From Coprinus comatus (lineage: Eukaryota; Basidiomycota; Agaricomycetes; Agaricales; Agaricaceae), in contig JAWPGT010000020.1 of assembly GCA_034638255.1 (NCBI GenBank), positions 124,001 to 188,000 on the forward strand: a stretch of 64,000 nucleotides of DNA, given 5' to 3'. How positions within the stretch are numbered: position 1 is the stretch's first letter; every line of letters begins with the position of its first letter. Made by a program: the position numbers and the translations under genes. Shown here piece by piece: positions 47,638 through 59,400 of this stretch. The notes beneath the pieces were generated by a model that ran no database searches, had not been told where the DNA came from, and saw only the letters and a program-made list of their open reading frames with translations.

Positions 47638-48025
47638 GAATGATGCTATTGACCGAAAGTCTGACAAGCGAGTGAACGTTGGGCACGTGCATTCCACGTG
47701 TTGAAGGGACCAGAAAGGGACCCTAACCAACAATGATATCATCGCGTAGGCTTGAAGCTTGATCAATCATGCCCATGAATGACAATGAACTTGGAGTTAT
47801 TTATCCAATACGACGCTGAACCACATGTGTACCTCATGATTAAGTAGTATGAATATAATCTATTGAGGACAACCAAAGTATCAACCAGCCCCCAATCATC
47901 TTCCATCTAGTCGTACACATCGCTGTTACTTTTCCCCAACCAATTGTCTTGACTCTTGCAACAATATGTCACTAAACTCAACCAGAGGCAGGTCTCCATT
48001 TCTTGCTTTTCACGTATAGAGGTGT
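47638..48025. promoter_or_regulatory. divergent region between F-box gene and hypothetical gene, copy 1
   Basis: The F-box frame can be extended to a Met at 47766, but copy 2 does not share that start. A short upstream exon for the plus-strand gene may begin at the ATG at 47966 (MSLNST), but splicing cannot be fixed because the gap is only about 30 nt. Confidence 0.4.
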
Positions 48026-50259
48026 ATGAACTCCTCTGTTGTCCTAGATCTCGCCGGAAGATTCAGTGCTAAGATTAACAAGGCAAAAACAAAGGAAGAG
48101 AGTGGCCCAATCTTTCTAGAGTTCCAAAAGATCATTCTCCGGACAGTCTTGGCGAAGGGCGAGTGGACGAGTCATGAGGTTTTAGGCCTTATGTACTTGG
48201 TGAAGCGAATTGCAACAAACGAACGCCTTTGCTTTCGAGTTCTCCAAATCATTTCACAAAACACTCATATTCACAAAATCATGGTATGTTAACAAAAACA
48301 CCACTATTTATCCCCTTCCTAATCCAAGCCAAATAGCTCGTTTCTATGTCTCGCTTAGAACACCTTGACATCCTGCGCCTTGGTATGGAGTTTATGAAGA
48401 TAAATCCAGAGGCAGTGACACTCCTCGAAGCCGAACACATTCCTGACCACTTTCGTAACTCTCCACACAAAATCCTGCCACTCTCGGACGCCTCAATCAA
48501 TACTATAAAAGCAAAATTTCTTGATTCTATCATTGACAATAATAACTCCCCAGTAAGTCAAATGTAATGCTAAAAACACTGAATTCAAACATATGATACA
48601 CAGCACGAAGAGTCCTCAGTAGCTGTGATTGACACCCTTGCTAAAGGTGTCACAGACCTCATCTTACACCATACCTTTATATCTCGGCATAAACAGCTTC
48701 GTCTCTCGGCGCTCAGTTCGGTTGAAATGCCTGTTGAATTGAACTACGAAGCAAAACTCCCTGTCACTGATGAACGAAGGTTACGGAGCAAGTCTCAATC
48801 ACATCCCTCAACTCGTTATACATTGTTCCTTACTGGAAATGTCGACTGCGGCATCATTACCACTTCTCCACCACTATCTATAGGTCGAGCATTGCGGGAG
48901 GATGGCTGGAGTGCAAATGTAAAGAAGATTTGGTTGTTACGGGACTACCTTAGAGCCAACTGTATGTTTTTTCAGGGTTTTCCAAGAGCTAAACAATATT
49001 CACATCCCACTTTCTTTTATTTTCAAACAGGCGCAGCACACCAGTGCCTCCCACTTGCTGGACTTTGGAAAGAGCTAGAGCAGGCCTGTAAGGTTTTGAC
49101 AGACAAGTGGGCTAACAAGAGTAAAACAGGAGTTGTACCCGATATATGCTTAGTAGAAGCTAAGCGATTGGACGCACATGTACAAGGTGTGTATGATATA
49201 GGCGCAATGCAAGGTGAACTTTTAGCTGACTCAATACACATTGTAGTGGAGGGGGACGATCAGGGTCTTTCAAAATTCGATACGATAGCATTAACGGATG
49301 AAGATTTTGACAATGTTGTTGCACGTATTGCGTCATATCGGCCAACAACTTCAATCTTAGACTCAGGTTCAATGGATCGTGAACTTGATGATATTCAAGA
49401 CTTTAAGACAGTATGTATCGTTATTACATTCCTTTTTATCATTGAATATGAAAAAAACATTTACAGGAAGTAAAAGATATCTTGAAGAAGATACGTAAAT
49501 CCTCCTCTGGTGATTCAGCGGACACCAATGGCTCCCAGGAATCACAGAATTTACCACGGACACCTAAGCATTTGACCGACCACATGCCTCAGGTCATTGG
49601 TCAATGTTTAACGGCAATGTAAGTCTATCATGCGCTACCCAAATACAAACCTCTGACATTGGGAGAAGTGATATCAAGAAGAAGGAAGGAAAAGATTGTT
49701 CACAGAAATTTGCGTTAACAAATGGTCGTGACTGGGTTTTTGGGTTGGTAACTGTCACAAAAGATGGCAGGAGGATATGCCAACATACAGATGTTATCTC
49801 AATTCCAATTCCTCCAGCGAAGAATACAGTTGACGAGATCCTGGATAAAATTCTTTTATTATCTCCGTGGTATGAAGAAAATGGTTTGCCAGAGATAGAA
49901 GTGGGAGAGGAAAAGTTTAATGAAGGAAGTGTATCCGACCTACACAGTGCAGACTCCATCATCCCAACCCTTGATGCTTTGAGGCTTGACGACAACACAA
50001 ATGATCCTTCACTCTCAGATACTGACTTGGATGAAACAAGTTTGTTGGTGGATACCGAGAATAGAGAAGATGAGATTGATGTTGATGAAAAGAGCCAAGA
50101 GATTATCGGAGGTGCGTCAAATAACAATAACCTCAACACGATAGTGATACTGTTCATAGCATGGGTGAGCGCTATTGGCGCTTTTTCACGGATTTAACTA
50201 TTGACAAATTACACTTACAGATTGCGATACACGGAGACAAACTCAAGGAATACCTATAA
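48026..50259 (+). CDS. hypothetical protein, intact in duplication copy 1 only
   Basis: Not recognised. About six exons from the ATG at 48026: NSSVVLDLAGRFSAKINKAK, MEFMKINPEAVTLLEAEHIP, TRYTLFLTGNVDCGIIT, GLWKELEQACKVLTDKWANK, VPDICLVEAKRLDAHVQG, GQCLTAM, FALTNGRDWVFGLVTVTKDG and an acidic stretch LSDTDLDETSLLVDTENRED. The last intron (donor GTGAGC after IAW) leads to a final exon IAIHGDKLKEYL ending at 50259. The Lys/Asp/Gln-like pattern 'DICLVEAKR ... GVYDIGAMQGEL' followed by 'TNGRDWVF' resembles restriction-endonuclease-like folds in fungal crinkler-type or nuclease proteins, but this is only a suggestion. Copy 2 is broken. Confidence 0.6.
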
Positions 50260-50377
50260 TTTCTTCCTTGTTTCTGGTATTTTGAACAGTGGACGCGTGT
50301 TTTGTGAATCATACTACCTGTCCCTCGAACTTCTGTACCATATATATATATATAGAACAACTAACTCATTCCTCGGT

Positions 50378-50960
50378 TTACTTCCCACCTTGACCCGAAA
50401 CACCCTTCTCACCAAAATGTAAAAACTCCCAACACCTCTTCCCATCCTCTTTCCCAAGTAACAATTCCACTTCATCCCTCTTCATCCTACATAACTCTTT
50501 TACACTCCCAACTTGATTCATAACTTTACTTACATTCCCTCCTACTCCTCTTGTAGTTGTTCCTGAAGTAGTATTAACACCAACACCAGGAATGGATCTC
50601 AACACTTCCTCAACAGCATTATTCCTTACTCCTACTCCTACCCCAGAACCAATCCCAGAACCAAATTCACCTTCGACACAACCAATCTTCATAGCTAAAA
50701 TCGGATCCGGTTCCTCCTGGTTCAATTTCAACTCTTTAAACACTTCCGCTGTAAAATAAGGTGAACTCCATATAATCCTTAATTGTGTGAAATGTAATGT
50801 TAATAATACTAGTTTTTGTTGAATTGATATTTGATATGATGATGACGGAGAGGAAGTTAATGTATCTTTGTATGCTTGTGCTCCGTATGCTTGAGCTTGT
50901 CCTTGTACGTTTTGACGAGAAGAGGAAGATTTGTTAGATGGTTACAAACTAAACTTAGAG
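50378..50960 (-). pseudogene. XPF/RAD1 C-terminal fragment in duplication copy 1
   Basis: Homologous to 56478-57055. The minus frame is open from [19 protein letters not shown] through [10 protein letters not shown], the helix-hairpin-helix part [17 protein letters not shown] and [14 protein letters not shown]. There is no promoter or nuclease domain, because the nuclease part (counterpart of 57060-57590) is missing. It is a by-product of the tandem duplication. Unlike the full gene, this fragment keeps the C-terminal frame intact. Confidence 0.85.
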
Positions 50961-51129
50961 AAGAAATACGTACTCCATCAGTAGCAGAGTGGAACTCAGT
51001 TGATGAGGCGAAATAACAACTGAGGAACGATTACGAAACAATGAAGTTTAGATAGTGAAGTGGAAATAGCCGAGTGGCTGTGAAAAATATAAATAACTAT
51101 AGTATAAATTATAACAATCAGTAAAAGTG

Positions 51130-51345
51130 GAAACCCTTTCCTTTGGTCTTTTGTGTCTTTGAAAAGACCACATATACATCAAAGACAATTGAAGACCATG
51201 AAGACGGCCAAGGAGAATGTCTTGAGAAGACACCTCCCGCTACCTTTATAAGGTCGGAGGTGTCTTTCCAAAGACATGTCCAAGGCCTTTTTCAAGACAC
51301 CCAAGACACACCCAAAGACGATGGCCAATGGGTGCCTATTGTTAT
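51130..51345. mobile_element. foldback (hairpin) element with AAGAC/GTCTT repeats
   Basis: An imperfect inverted repeat centred near 51248. The inner arms AAGACACCTCC and GGAGGTGTCTT surround ACCTTTATAAGGT. The outer parts match as GGTCTTTT... against ...AAGACACCCA. Many AAAGAC, GAAGAC and CAAGAC words recur. It lies inside the degraded XPF fragment of copy 1 and has no counterpart in copy 2, so it was inserted after the duplication. A fungal MITE is likely; no target duplication was identified. Confidence 0.5.
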
Positions 51346-51660
51346 TGTCCATCATTCATAACATTTCTTTAATTATACAAATACATAATTTTAAACATTA
51401 GAATCCTTTTTTAAAAAGCAAGAAGAAAGCAAAAAAAAAAAAACACGGCACGCGTGCATATATGCAACAAACCTCATATTCCATCATCTTCTAAATCAGA
51501 TTCCGACAAAACAACATCAATTAACCTGTTTTCGTCGTCCGATTTCAAATCCAATATAATCCTATTTTCTTCGTCGTCATCATCATCATCCTCAGCATCT
51601 TTTCGATTCTTTCTGACCCGAGTATATGCCATTGTCTTCTCGTTTCCAACTTTACTAATG

Positions 51661-51729
51661 TCGTGAAGGTTCTTTTGATAATTCTCTTCTTCCACCAGCT
51701 AATCTTGTACTTATAGTTTTAATCATCGA
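51661..51729 (-). pseudogene. second XPF fragment at the duplication junction
   Basis: About 69 bases nearly identical to XPF coding sequence at 57624-57692 (exon encoding [20 protein letters not shown]). It ends exactly where copy 2 begins, marking the duplication breakpoint. Confidence 0.8.
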
Positions 51730-52055
51730 TGCTTCATTATTTTAGCGATGATACTCCAATGGAAAACAATTGGTGGTACGCTGCTGATTTTGATCGACAA
51801 TATTATGATCCTAATAAGGGTGGTAGTGATGTCCAGCAATATGCTTTCTATTTAGATGCTCTTGGAGATATGACATTGAATTCGTCTGTGGGTGATGGAG
51901 AGGCGGTACATATGAAAAGGTTGTTTGTTTATTATTTGGGCGTTTTTAGTAGTTACCTAGAGGAGCCTTGGAAGGTAGAGAGGTTCAGTGATTATGATGC
52001 ATGGAGAATTGATTTGTATGTTGTACTGTATGTGAAGAAAAGTTTACAAATGTAA
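51729..52055 (+). pseudogene. small unknown gene, duplication copy 2, 5'-truncated
   Basis: Open for 108 codons (MLHYFSDDTPMENNWWYAAD, LGDMTLNSSVGDGEAVHM, YLGVFSSYLEEPWKVERFSD). It lacks the upstream exon of copy 1 because the duplication edge falls here, but keeps the frame past the codon that is a stop in copy 1. It may be expressed from the ATG at 51729 or be a relic. Confidence 0.5.
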
Positions 52056-52303
52056 AACTTTAATTTGGTTCAAACTTGTGTAAAGGACAACTATTGCAGT
52101 TTGTTGTGGCAGAGCGAATGGTTACTTGACTCGTGGTCATACCAAAACGTCATTAGGAGACATCATATATTAGCTGCCTAAAAATATTCATAACGTTGGT
52201 GTCTTAGCCAAAAACAATGAGTGTTGGTTGGTTGGAAAAAAGCATAGAAGGCATTAGAAGTTGTTGGATATCATTACATTCAGAGATATCTCTACTAAAT
52301 AAT

Positions 52304-55300
52304 TCATGACGTAGTTAATCCATCTAATACATAGAAACGCCTTGCAAGACGTTCATCATAAAAGACAATCCTACACTTTTCTTCTTCAACCAGCAATGTC
52401 CGTCTGAATAACAATTGATGGTCAAATTTTTTCACTTCAAACAACGGTACGGCACCAGTAGACTTATCACCAGCCCATTCATACTGGATGATGTCTAGAT
52501 TATTTCCATGACCATGTTTCACAAATATAGTTCTAAAGCCGAAATAGACTTTGAATTCGGAAGCTTCACAAAGATATTTTCCAAGTCGGGTCGCTTTGCG
52601 AGTCTTCAAGGGATCAGCATTGGATACAGATATTCTAAAGAACTCGTTGCGGGCAAAAATAATGATACGTGTTTCGTGTAGGAATCGCAATGGAGGTGAG
52701 ATCTGAGCATTGGGGTCATTGGTTACGGAGATTCGGAATGCTTTGGTGATCTTCTGAGGTTTGAAAGAGTTTTCGTAGGGAACGATGACACAAAATTGGA
52801 CCACAGCTGCCGTGTGCACTGCGAACCAAAAAGGGTTTATGAAATCGAAAAACTACGATGAAATTGTGATTTACGTTATCATCAAGAACAGAGATTCTTA
52901 CCAATGACCCTTTGGTTATACAACGCTCGGTATTGAGTTCGAGAACGTGTTTGGGTTCTTCGCAGTCTTCATCATAGTGAAATAATAGAACTTTGATGAC
53001 ATCGGGTTGCAATAACTGCTCCATGTAGTATGTGTTATTTAAAGCTGTGCCGTGACTTGGATGAGGCGAGGAAAACGTTGCGAGAAGTGTCGAAACAAGG
53101 CTAGCATCAGGTCCATGACCAACAAGATCAACTTGATATATCATAACGCCACACGGTCCACGGCCCTTTTCTGTAAACGGTATGTATTGAGCTCGTGATG
53201 ACGACATGAGACTGGCAGGTACCTGTAGCAGATATACGGAAGGATAATCTGCGTTTCTCGTTATCCACCCAAATCGCATGGAGGTGCTCACCCCGCTTCT
53301 TCAAATCAATCAGCTCTCGGCACTTTCGTTCTCGACTGTCAAGATCAACGTAGTAAACAAATCCAAGGTCCGTAGCTGCTATCATCCACCGACCCCCGGG
53401 AATAATGCGACTAAATCTCACATCACCCTGAGTCATGAGATCATACTCGGTACAAGGAAACATATAATCGTCAGTTGTTTTCCACAGTCTTGAAGCTTCA
53501 AATCGTTGAAAGCTCCATTTCTGCAGTTCCTCCGCGGTATAATCTTCAAGCTCTTCCTCCAATCGTGCCCCAGTTGTGGATTCTAGCTCGTGTACAATAG
53601 GACCCCAAATCAGCCGGGAATTTGTCACAGAAGATAATAATATTGAAGCCTGTAACAGATGTATATAGTTAGTGGGTAGTTAATCAAAGACATACATGGG
53701 AGAAACATGCCTGTTGGAGTGACACAATGCTTTTCCCATCCAGATACATCAGAATTTCATGTAAAAGCTCCGGTGGCAAAGATTCAAGCGCACTTGGTTC
53801 ATGTTTCGGATGATTAGTATGATAGTGTTTTAGGTCCGGATGGAAGAGACCAGAGAAGACAGTCCATGGAAATTTAAAGAAGCGAGATTTGGGAAGAGGG
53901 GATGAACACGGATGAGTCAGCTGTACTGGTTCATTGGTGGATGATTCTAGTTGATTGGGTTTTGCCTCAATGATTTGTACCGATCCGGTATTAGAACGGT
54001 AGACCATCCGACCGAGTTCTTCGCTGAAAGTAATAGCAACAATATCAAACGACCCTCCTGCCATATCAAAATTTTGGACCTGGAATTTGATATCAGTTCC
54101 ATCAGGACTCCATTCGTAATGAATGATATCGATTTCAGAGAAGTCCGAAACTATGATGGTTGAAGGACCATAATGCATGTGGTTAATTCGATAAAAGTCT
54201 GCATTATAATCACCAAGTATCGTGACGGTAGAGTTCTTCAGATCATCATGGGGAATGTGGATTCCTTTGAATTTATTTTCTGCAAAGAGGACTATGCGTG
54301 TTGCACGAGGAAATCGATAGGGTGGTGAGATAACTATATTCATGCGTCGCACAGCTGGTACCGGGATGTTGAATATAGTGTTAACCTCCATAGGTTGGTA
54401 CGAATCGTGGCAAGGGGTGATGGTGAAAAACTTGAGCGAATCGTGCGTGTGCACTACGAAGCAGAATGTGGTAATGAAAGACAAGAACTGTCAGAAGGTT
54501 AGCAGGCAGTTCTTGATCGTTCTACATGAAATTAAAACTTACCTGCGAGGGCCCTGTACAAGCCAGGTCGTGTAGCACCACATGGGGCGTTTCATCATCG
54601 TTTGTCGGAACACCTTCATAGTAGAACACTCTAATTTGCATGATCTCATCCGAGGTAGATTGATCAACATAATAATGGTCGTTTAAGGTTGCAGCGTCGC
54701 AACCACCGGGTGAGACAAGGCTTGAAATACGTGTTGTGACAAGACTCGCATTGGTTCCATGACCAACTAGGTCGACTTGATAGATGTCAATAGACAATGC
54801 ATTTCGTCCCTGATCTGTTAATGTTGAGTCATAGTGACGATTTAAATTATTTCTAAGAAAATGGTACCTGTGGCAGAGATACGAAAAGATAATGGACGCT
54901 CTGATTCATTAAGCCAAGTTGCAATGAAGTAGGGTCGCGCCTTGTACAGGTTGATTAGTATCTGATATTTCCATTCTGGGCTATCGAGGTCGACATAATA
55001 GACAAAACCAATGAGGTTGGCAACTATCATCCATCGACCGCCAGGTATAATGTGACAAAATACAGTTTTACTATCAGTGAAATGACATTCCTTACAAAGG
55101 AATGTGGGATATTTTGCTTTCTTCCACGATGAGAAAGCTCGAATTCGACGCAAACACCATTTTTTCAATTCTTCGGACGTGTAGACTTCAAAGTCTTCTT
55201 CCAAATGGGTACCCATTGTCTCTTCCAGTTCGCGCGCCACGTTGGACCAAAATCTATGAGAAGTTATGGTCCGACATAAGAATTTGGAAGTCTGTTGAGG

Positions 55301-55543
55301 ATAAGTAAAAGTACCGACAGAAACCACGACTGAGCATACCAGTTTGAGGGAAAGTGTGCTCTTGGAGTCAAGATATCCTGTAACGCGGTAGATCACCTCG
55401 GCTGGTAAAGATTCAATGGCAGCATGATGTTTCCGAGTTTTGAAACGAAGACCGCGAACAAAGAAAAGAAAGAGAAGATGTAGATATGCAAGCCAATTTA
55501 ATCTCCATGGTCCAGACAATGCATCATTCAAATATTCATGCAT
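52304..55543 (-). CDS. bimodular F-box protein, copy 2
   Basis: Same two-module layout as copy 1. Module A F-box IESLPAEVIYRVTGYLDSKS is followed by HIIPGGRWMIVANLIGFVYY and IYQVDLVGHGTNA. It is fused in frame to module B F-box LESLPPELLHEILMYLDGKS, then SRIIPGGRWMIAATDLG, QVDLVGHGPDA and the end GLTTS. Exons are in frames 55543-54842, 54797-54522, 54484-53684, 53628-53128 and the rest to 52304. The likely start ATG (55543) lies inside a 44-bp palindrome not found in copy 1. No stop interrupts the modules, so selection seems to have kept both copies. Role as for copy 1. Confidence 0.72.
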
Positions 55544-55562
55544 GAATATTTGAATGATGCAT
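55519..55562. repeat. 44-bp perfect palindrome
   Basis: The 22 bases 55519-55540 are the exact reverse complement of 55541-55562 with no spacer. In copy 1 the matching place has only a single short half (near 47635-47650). It overlaps the predicted start codon of the copy-2 F-box gene. Confidence 0.95.
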
Positions 55563-55936
55563 ATTGCACCGAAAGTCTGACAAGCAAATGTTGGGCACGT
55601 GCATTCCACGTGTTGAAGGGACCAGCAAAGGGGACCTGAGGGGGACCCTAACCAACAATGACATCATCATATAGGATCATGCCCATGAATGACAATAAAG
55701 AGTTATCTATTCAGTGCGACGCTGAACCACATGTGTATCTCGCGACTATCCAGTATTAATAATAAAATTTATTGAGGAGGTCCAAAGTATCAATCCCCTA
55801 ATCATCTTCCATTTAGTCATGATATCGCTGTAACATTCCCCATCCAATTATCCTAACTCTTTCAACAATATGTCATTGAACTCTGAATCAACTAAAGGTA
55901 GGTCTCCATTTCGTGCTTTTCGTGTTTAGAGGTGTA

Positions 55937-56203
55937 TGAACTCCTCTGTTGTCCTAGATATTGCCGGACGATTCAGAGCCGAGATCATAAAGGCAAAAAC
56001 AGTGGAAGAGCGTGGGCAATCCTTCTAAAGTTCCAGAGTATCATTCTCCGGACAGTCTTGGGGAAGGACGAGTGGACGAATCACCAATTTTCTGGTTGAT
56101 GTGCTTGGTGAAGCGAATTGCAACAAACGAGCACCTTTGTTTGCGAGTTCTGAAAATCATTTCACAAAACACTCATATTCACATCTTGACATATGAAGTA
56201 TGA
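55937..56203 (+). pseudogene. remnant of the hypothetical gene in duplication copy 2
   Basis: Matches 48026-48290 (NSSVVLDIAGRF, LVKRIATNEHLCLRVLKIIS, QNTHIH). The frame is lost after KAKTVEERGQSF and again before the second half, and everything downstream, about 1.9 kb of copy 1, is missing. A dead copy. Confidence 0.85.
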
Positions 56204-56477
56204 CGTTTCATAATGACATTCTGGCATGAACACAATACTGCCTCCTAAAAGTATTCTTCTCTTTTTTTTTTTTTTTTCAAAGGTGACAGTACAAGTTCCA
56301 TGCACGGTTAGTTGGTTGCACAAGTTTGGACAAAAACGACACTAGCCATTTCTTTATAAACAGTACCTCCGCAAGAATTGAAAGAATATATTCATTATAC
56401 ATATACGTACATCATCATTTGACACTCACAATCTCCACCAATAAAAGGTATAAAAAATAATTAACTAATTTCGCGTT
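56204..56477. other. unique spacer at the deletion in copy 2
   Basis: Replaces the deleted part of the hypothetical gene. It contains a T17 run near 56262-56278. No gene is seen. Confidence 0.4.
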
Positions 56478-59400
56478 TTACTTCCCACCTTGACCCGAAA
56501 CACCCTTCTCACCAAAATGTAAAAACTCCCAACACCTCTTCCCATCCTCTTTCCCAAGTAACAATTCCACTTCATCCCTCTTCATCCTACACAACTCTTT
56601 TACACTCCCAACTTGATTCATAACTTTACTTACATTCCCCCCTCCTCCTCTTGTAGTAGTTGTTCCTGAAGTAGTATTAACACCAACACCAGGAATACAT
56701 CTCAACACTTCCTCAGCAGCATTATTCCTCATCACTTCCCCTACCCCTACCCCAGAACCAGAACCAACCAGAACCAAATTCACCTTCGACACAACCAATC
56801 TTCATAGCTAAAATCGGATCCGGTTCCTCCTGATTCAATTTCAACTCTTTAAACACTTCCGCTGTAAAATAAGGTGAAGAACTCCAAATAACCCTTAATT
56901 GTGTGAAATGTAACGTTAATAATACTAGTTTTTGTTGATTGATATTTGATATGATGATGATGGAGAGAGTTAATGTATCTTTGTATGTTTGTGCTCCATA
57001 TGCTTGAGCTTGTCCTTGCACATTTTGACGAGAAGAGGAAGATTTGTTAGATGGTGGTTGTTTTACATGTGATTTTATATCGGATATTATCTGTAATTAT
57101 GTATATATTTTTTCGGTCAGTCGATCAGTCGGAAAAAGGGGTCAGGGAAAATAAATAAAAACAAATACGTACATTCATTGAAAACGCTTTATCCTCCTCA
57201 AATTCAATCAACAACACCGGGTGTTTATAATACATCGACATCATCTCACACTGGGTATACCTATCATAATAAGACGTCATTCCCTATCTTCTTATCACAA
57301 CAAGAAAAGAAGAAAAGAAAACTCACAATCTCCCACTATTAAAACTCGAAACTAAATCCGGTAAACTCTTCCTCTCCACACAAATCTCAGGTGTCAAAAT
57401 ATAATCACCAACAGTGAGCGTAACAGGAACAAGCATCATTGAAGATGCATGTATTAATGAAGGTAACGTTGATCGGAATTCTCTCATATCCACTACAACC
57501 TAATCTCTCGAAGAATTGGACACGATGACGATGATGATGACGATAATGATGACAATGATGGGGTGTGGATAATGAATCAGATTAAGGTCAGTTACAAACT
57601 TAATTTAGAGAAGAAGTACGTACTCGTGAAGGTTCTTTTGATAATTCTCTTCTTCCACCTGCTAATCTTGTACTTATAGTTTTAATCATCGAGTCTGTAG
57701 TACTTCCAGTTCCAGGTTCATCTAACGTAATAACCATCGTCTAATCATGATAGTCATGTTAACGAGATTGAAAAGAAGATAATGACAATGTGATAAGATG
57801 ATGTTATGATACATACCTGACGTTCATGAACCAACCTCTCAAAAGCCTCTTTCTCCTTCCTAATCCCAGCCAAATACCTATGCTCTTCACTAGAATCCGA
57901 ATAAACCATATGATACACTCTCACTGAAAACCCCGGATTCGAACTTTTATATACCTAATTTATATCATAACGAATGACGAATTAGAAAATTATTAGTATA
58001 ATCGAAAACACACTTTTTTTTTTTTTTTTTTACATACCTCAACTCTTCTAACAAATTCAACATAAGGTTCAAACATCACAATAAACCTAGGTTTTAAATC
58101 TTCCAACATTCTATCATCACTATCATCCGAATAAGCTCTTACAACAACCAACTCTTCTTGACTTATTAATCCATAATATCGTTCATATTGTGTTTCAATT
58201 GTGTTGTTGTTGTTGAGTCGGATTGATTTGTTGTTGTTGAGGATGAGATTGTAGTTGGATTTTCAGTTGTCCATCTTAATTGAAATATTTTCGGATGTTA
58301 GTATTATAGTGGAGAAGATGAAGAAGAAGAAAAAGAGAGAAAGAGAAAGAAAAAATGAAAGCGAAATAACTTACAAAAGCATTGATTCCATATCGATATC
58401 CATTTCATCATTAGCATTCGTATCTCCATTTCCACTTTCACCTCCACGTCCAGAACCAGAACCAGAACCAGATGCGACATTAGATACAGGTCCACCACCT
58501 CTAACACGTCTCCTAGCCCCACTTCTTTCAGCCTTTTCTCTATCTTTCTTTTTTCAACGCTTCGTTTACATTTACATTTACATTTGGATTTGGATTTGGA
58601 TTTGGATTTGGATTTGGATTTGGATTTGGATTTGGATTTGGATTTGGATTTACTCCTTGTCCTCCACCTCTAGCACTAGTACCAACACCAGACCCAGAAT
58701 TCGCGTTCGATCGATTTTGATTCCGATTTTGATTTTGTCGATTCCGATTTTGAGTTTGAGTTTGAGTTTGAGAAACTCGTAAACGACCTCTCCAACCTAA
58801 ATACTCTTTCAACTTTTTCATCATCATTTTTCTTCCATTTCTTTCTTCTCCTTCCCCCCCTTCTCCTTCTCCTACACCTTGTTTTCCTCCATTTCCAGAA
58901 CCAGAACCAGAAACACCTCTACAATCAAGATACTCTCTAATCAATTCACATGATCTAGTAGATGAAGTCATAATCAAAACTTTATATGAATCGTTTTTGA
59001 AGAAGAAGAAGAGGAGGAGTGTGTATGTGATCGAGACTGAGATTGAGATTGAGATTGAGATTGTAAATGAACAGATTCATATTCGATTTCTTCCAATATT
59101 TCATTCAATAGATTCCATTTTGGTAATTCTTCAAGTATCGGTAATAGATTTGTTGGAAGCCATGATGGTTTTTTTTCTTTAAATTTTGAGGTTGTCGTTG
59201 TCGTAGTAGTTTCTTCTCTTCCTTTTCCTTTGCCATTTCCTTCTTTGCGACTTTCCAATTCATCCAACACAGCCCACCCTTCCTCCTCCTCCTCCTCCTC
59301 TTCCCTTCGCCTCTGTTGTTCTTCCTCTTGTTGTTGAGTAGAAGAAGAACCAGTAAAAACAAAACATCTCCTTCTAGCACAATTAATCATAACTTCAGCA

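Larger units (their letters stand above)
43997..51728. repeat. tandem segmental duplication, copy 1
   Basis: Same gene order as 51729-57692: small unknown gene, bimodular F-box gene, hypothetical gene, XPF 3' end. The period at the left edge is 7,732 bp. The junction to copy 2 lies at about 51721-51731, where XPF sequence ending TTTTAATCATCGA runs straight into the left-edge sequence ATGCTTCATT. AATCAT is shared by both parents, so the join has microhomology. Confidence 0.9.
51729..57692. repeat. tandem segmental duplication, copy 2
   Basis: Shorter than copy 1 because most of the hypothetical gene is deleted and the foldback element is absent. It continues at 57692 into the unique 5' part of XPF, which shows that copy 2 keeps the ancestral right-hand junction. 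Confidence 0.88.

Noticed and set aside
51474..51695. 73-codon minus ORF with an acidic run
   Set aside because: It begins out of frame in an XPF fragment and runs into simple-repeat DNA; no support as a gene.
58255..58782. 175-codon plus-strand ORF with WIWIWI run
   Set aside because: Antisense shadow of the XPF linker repeat.
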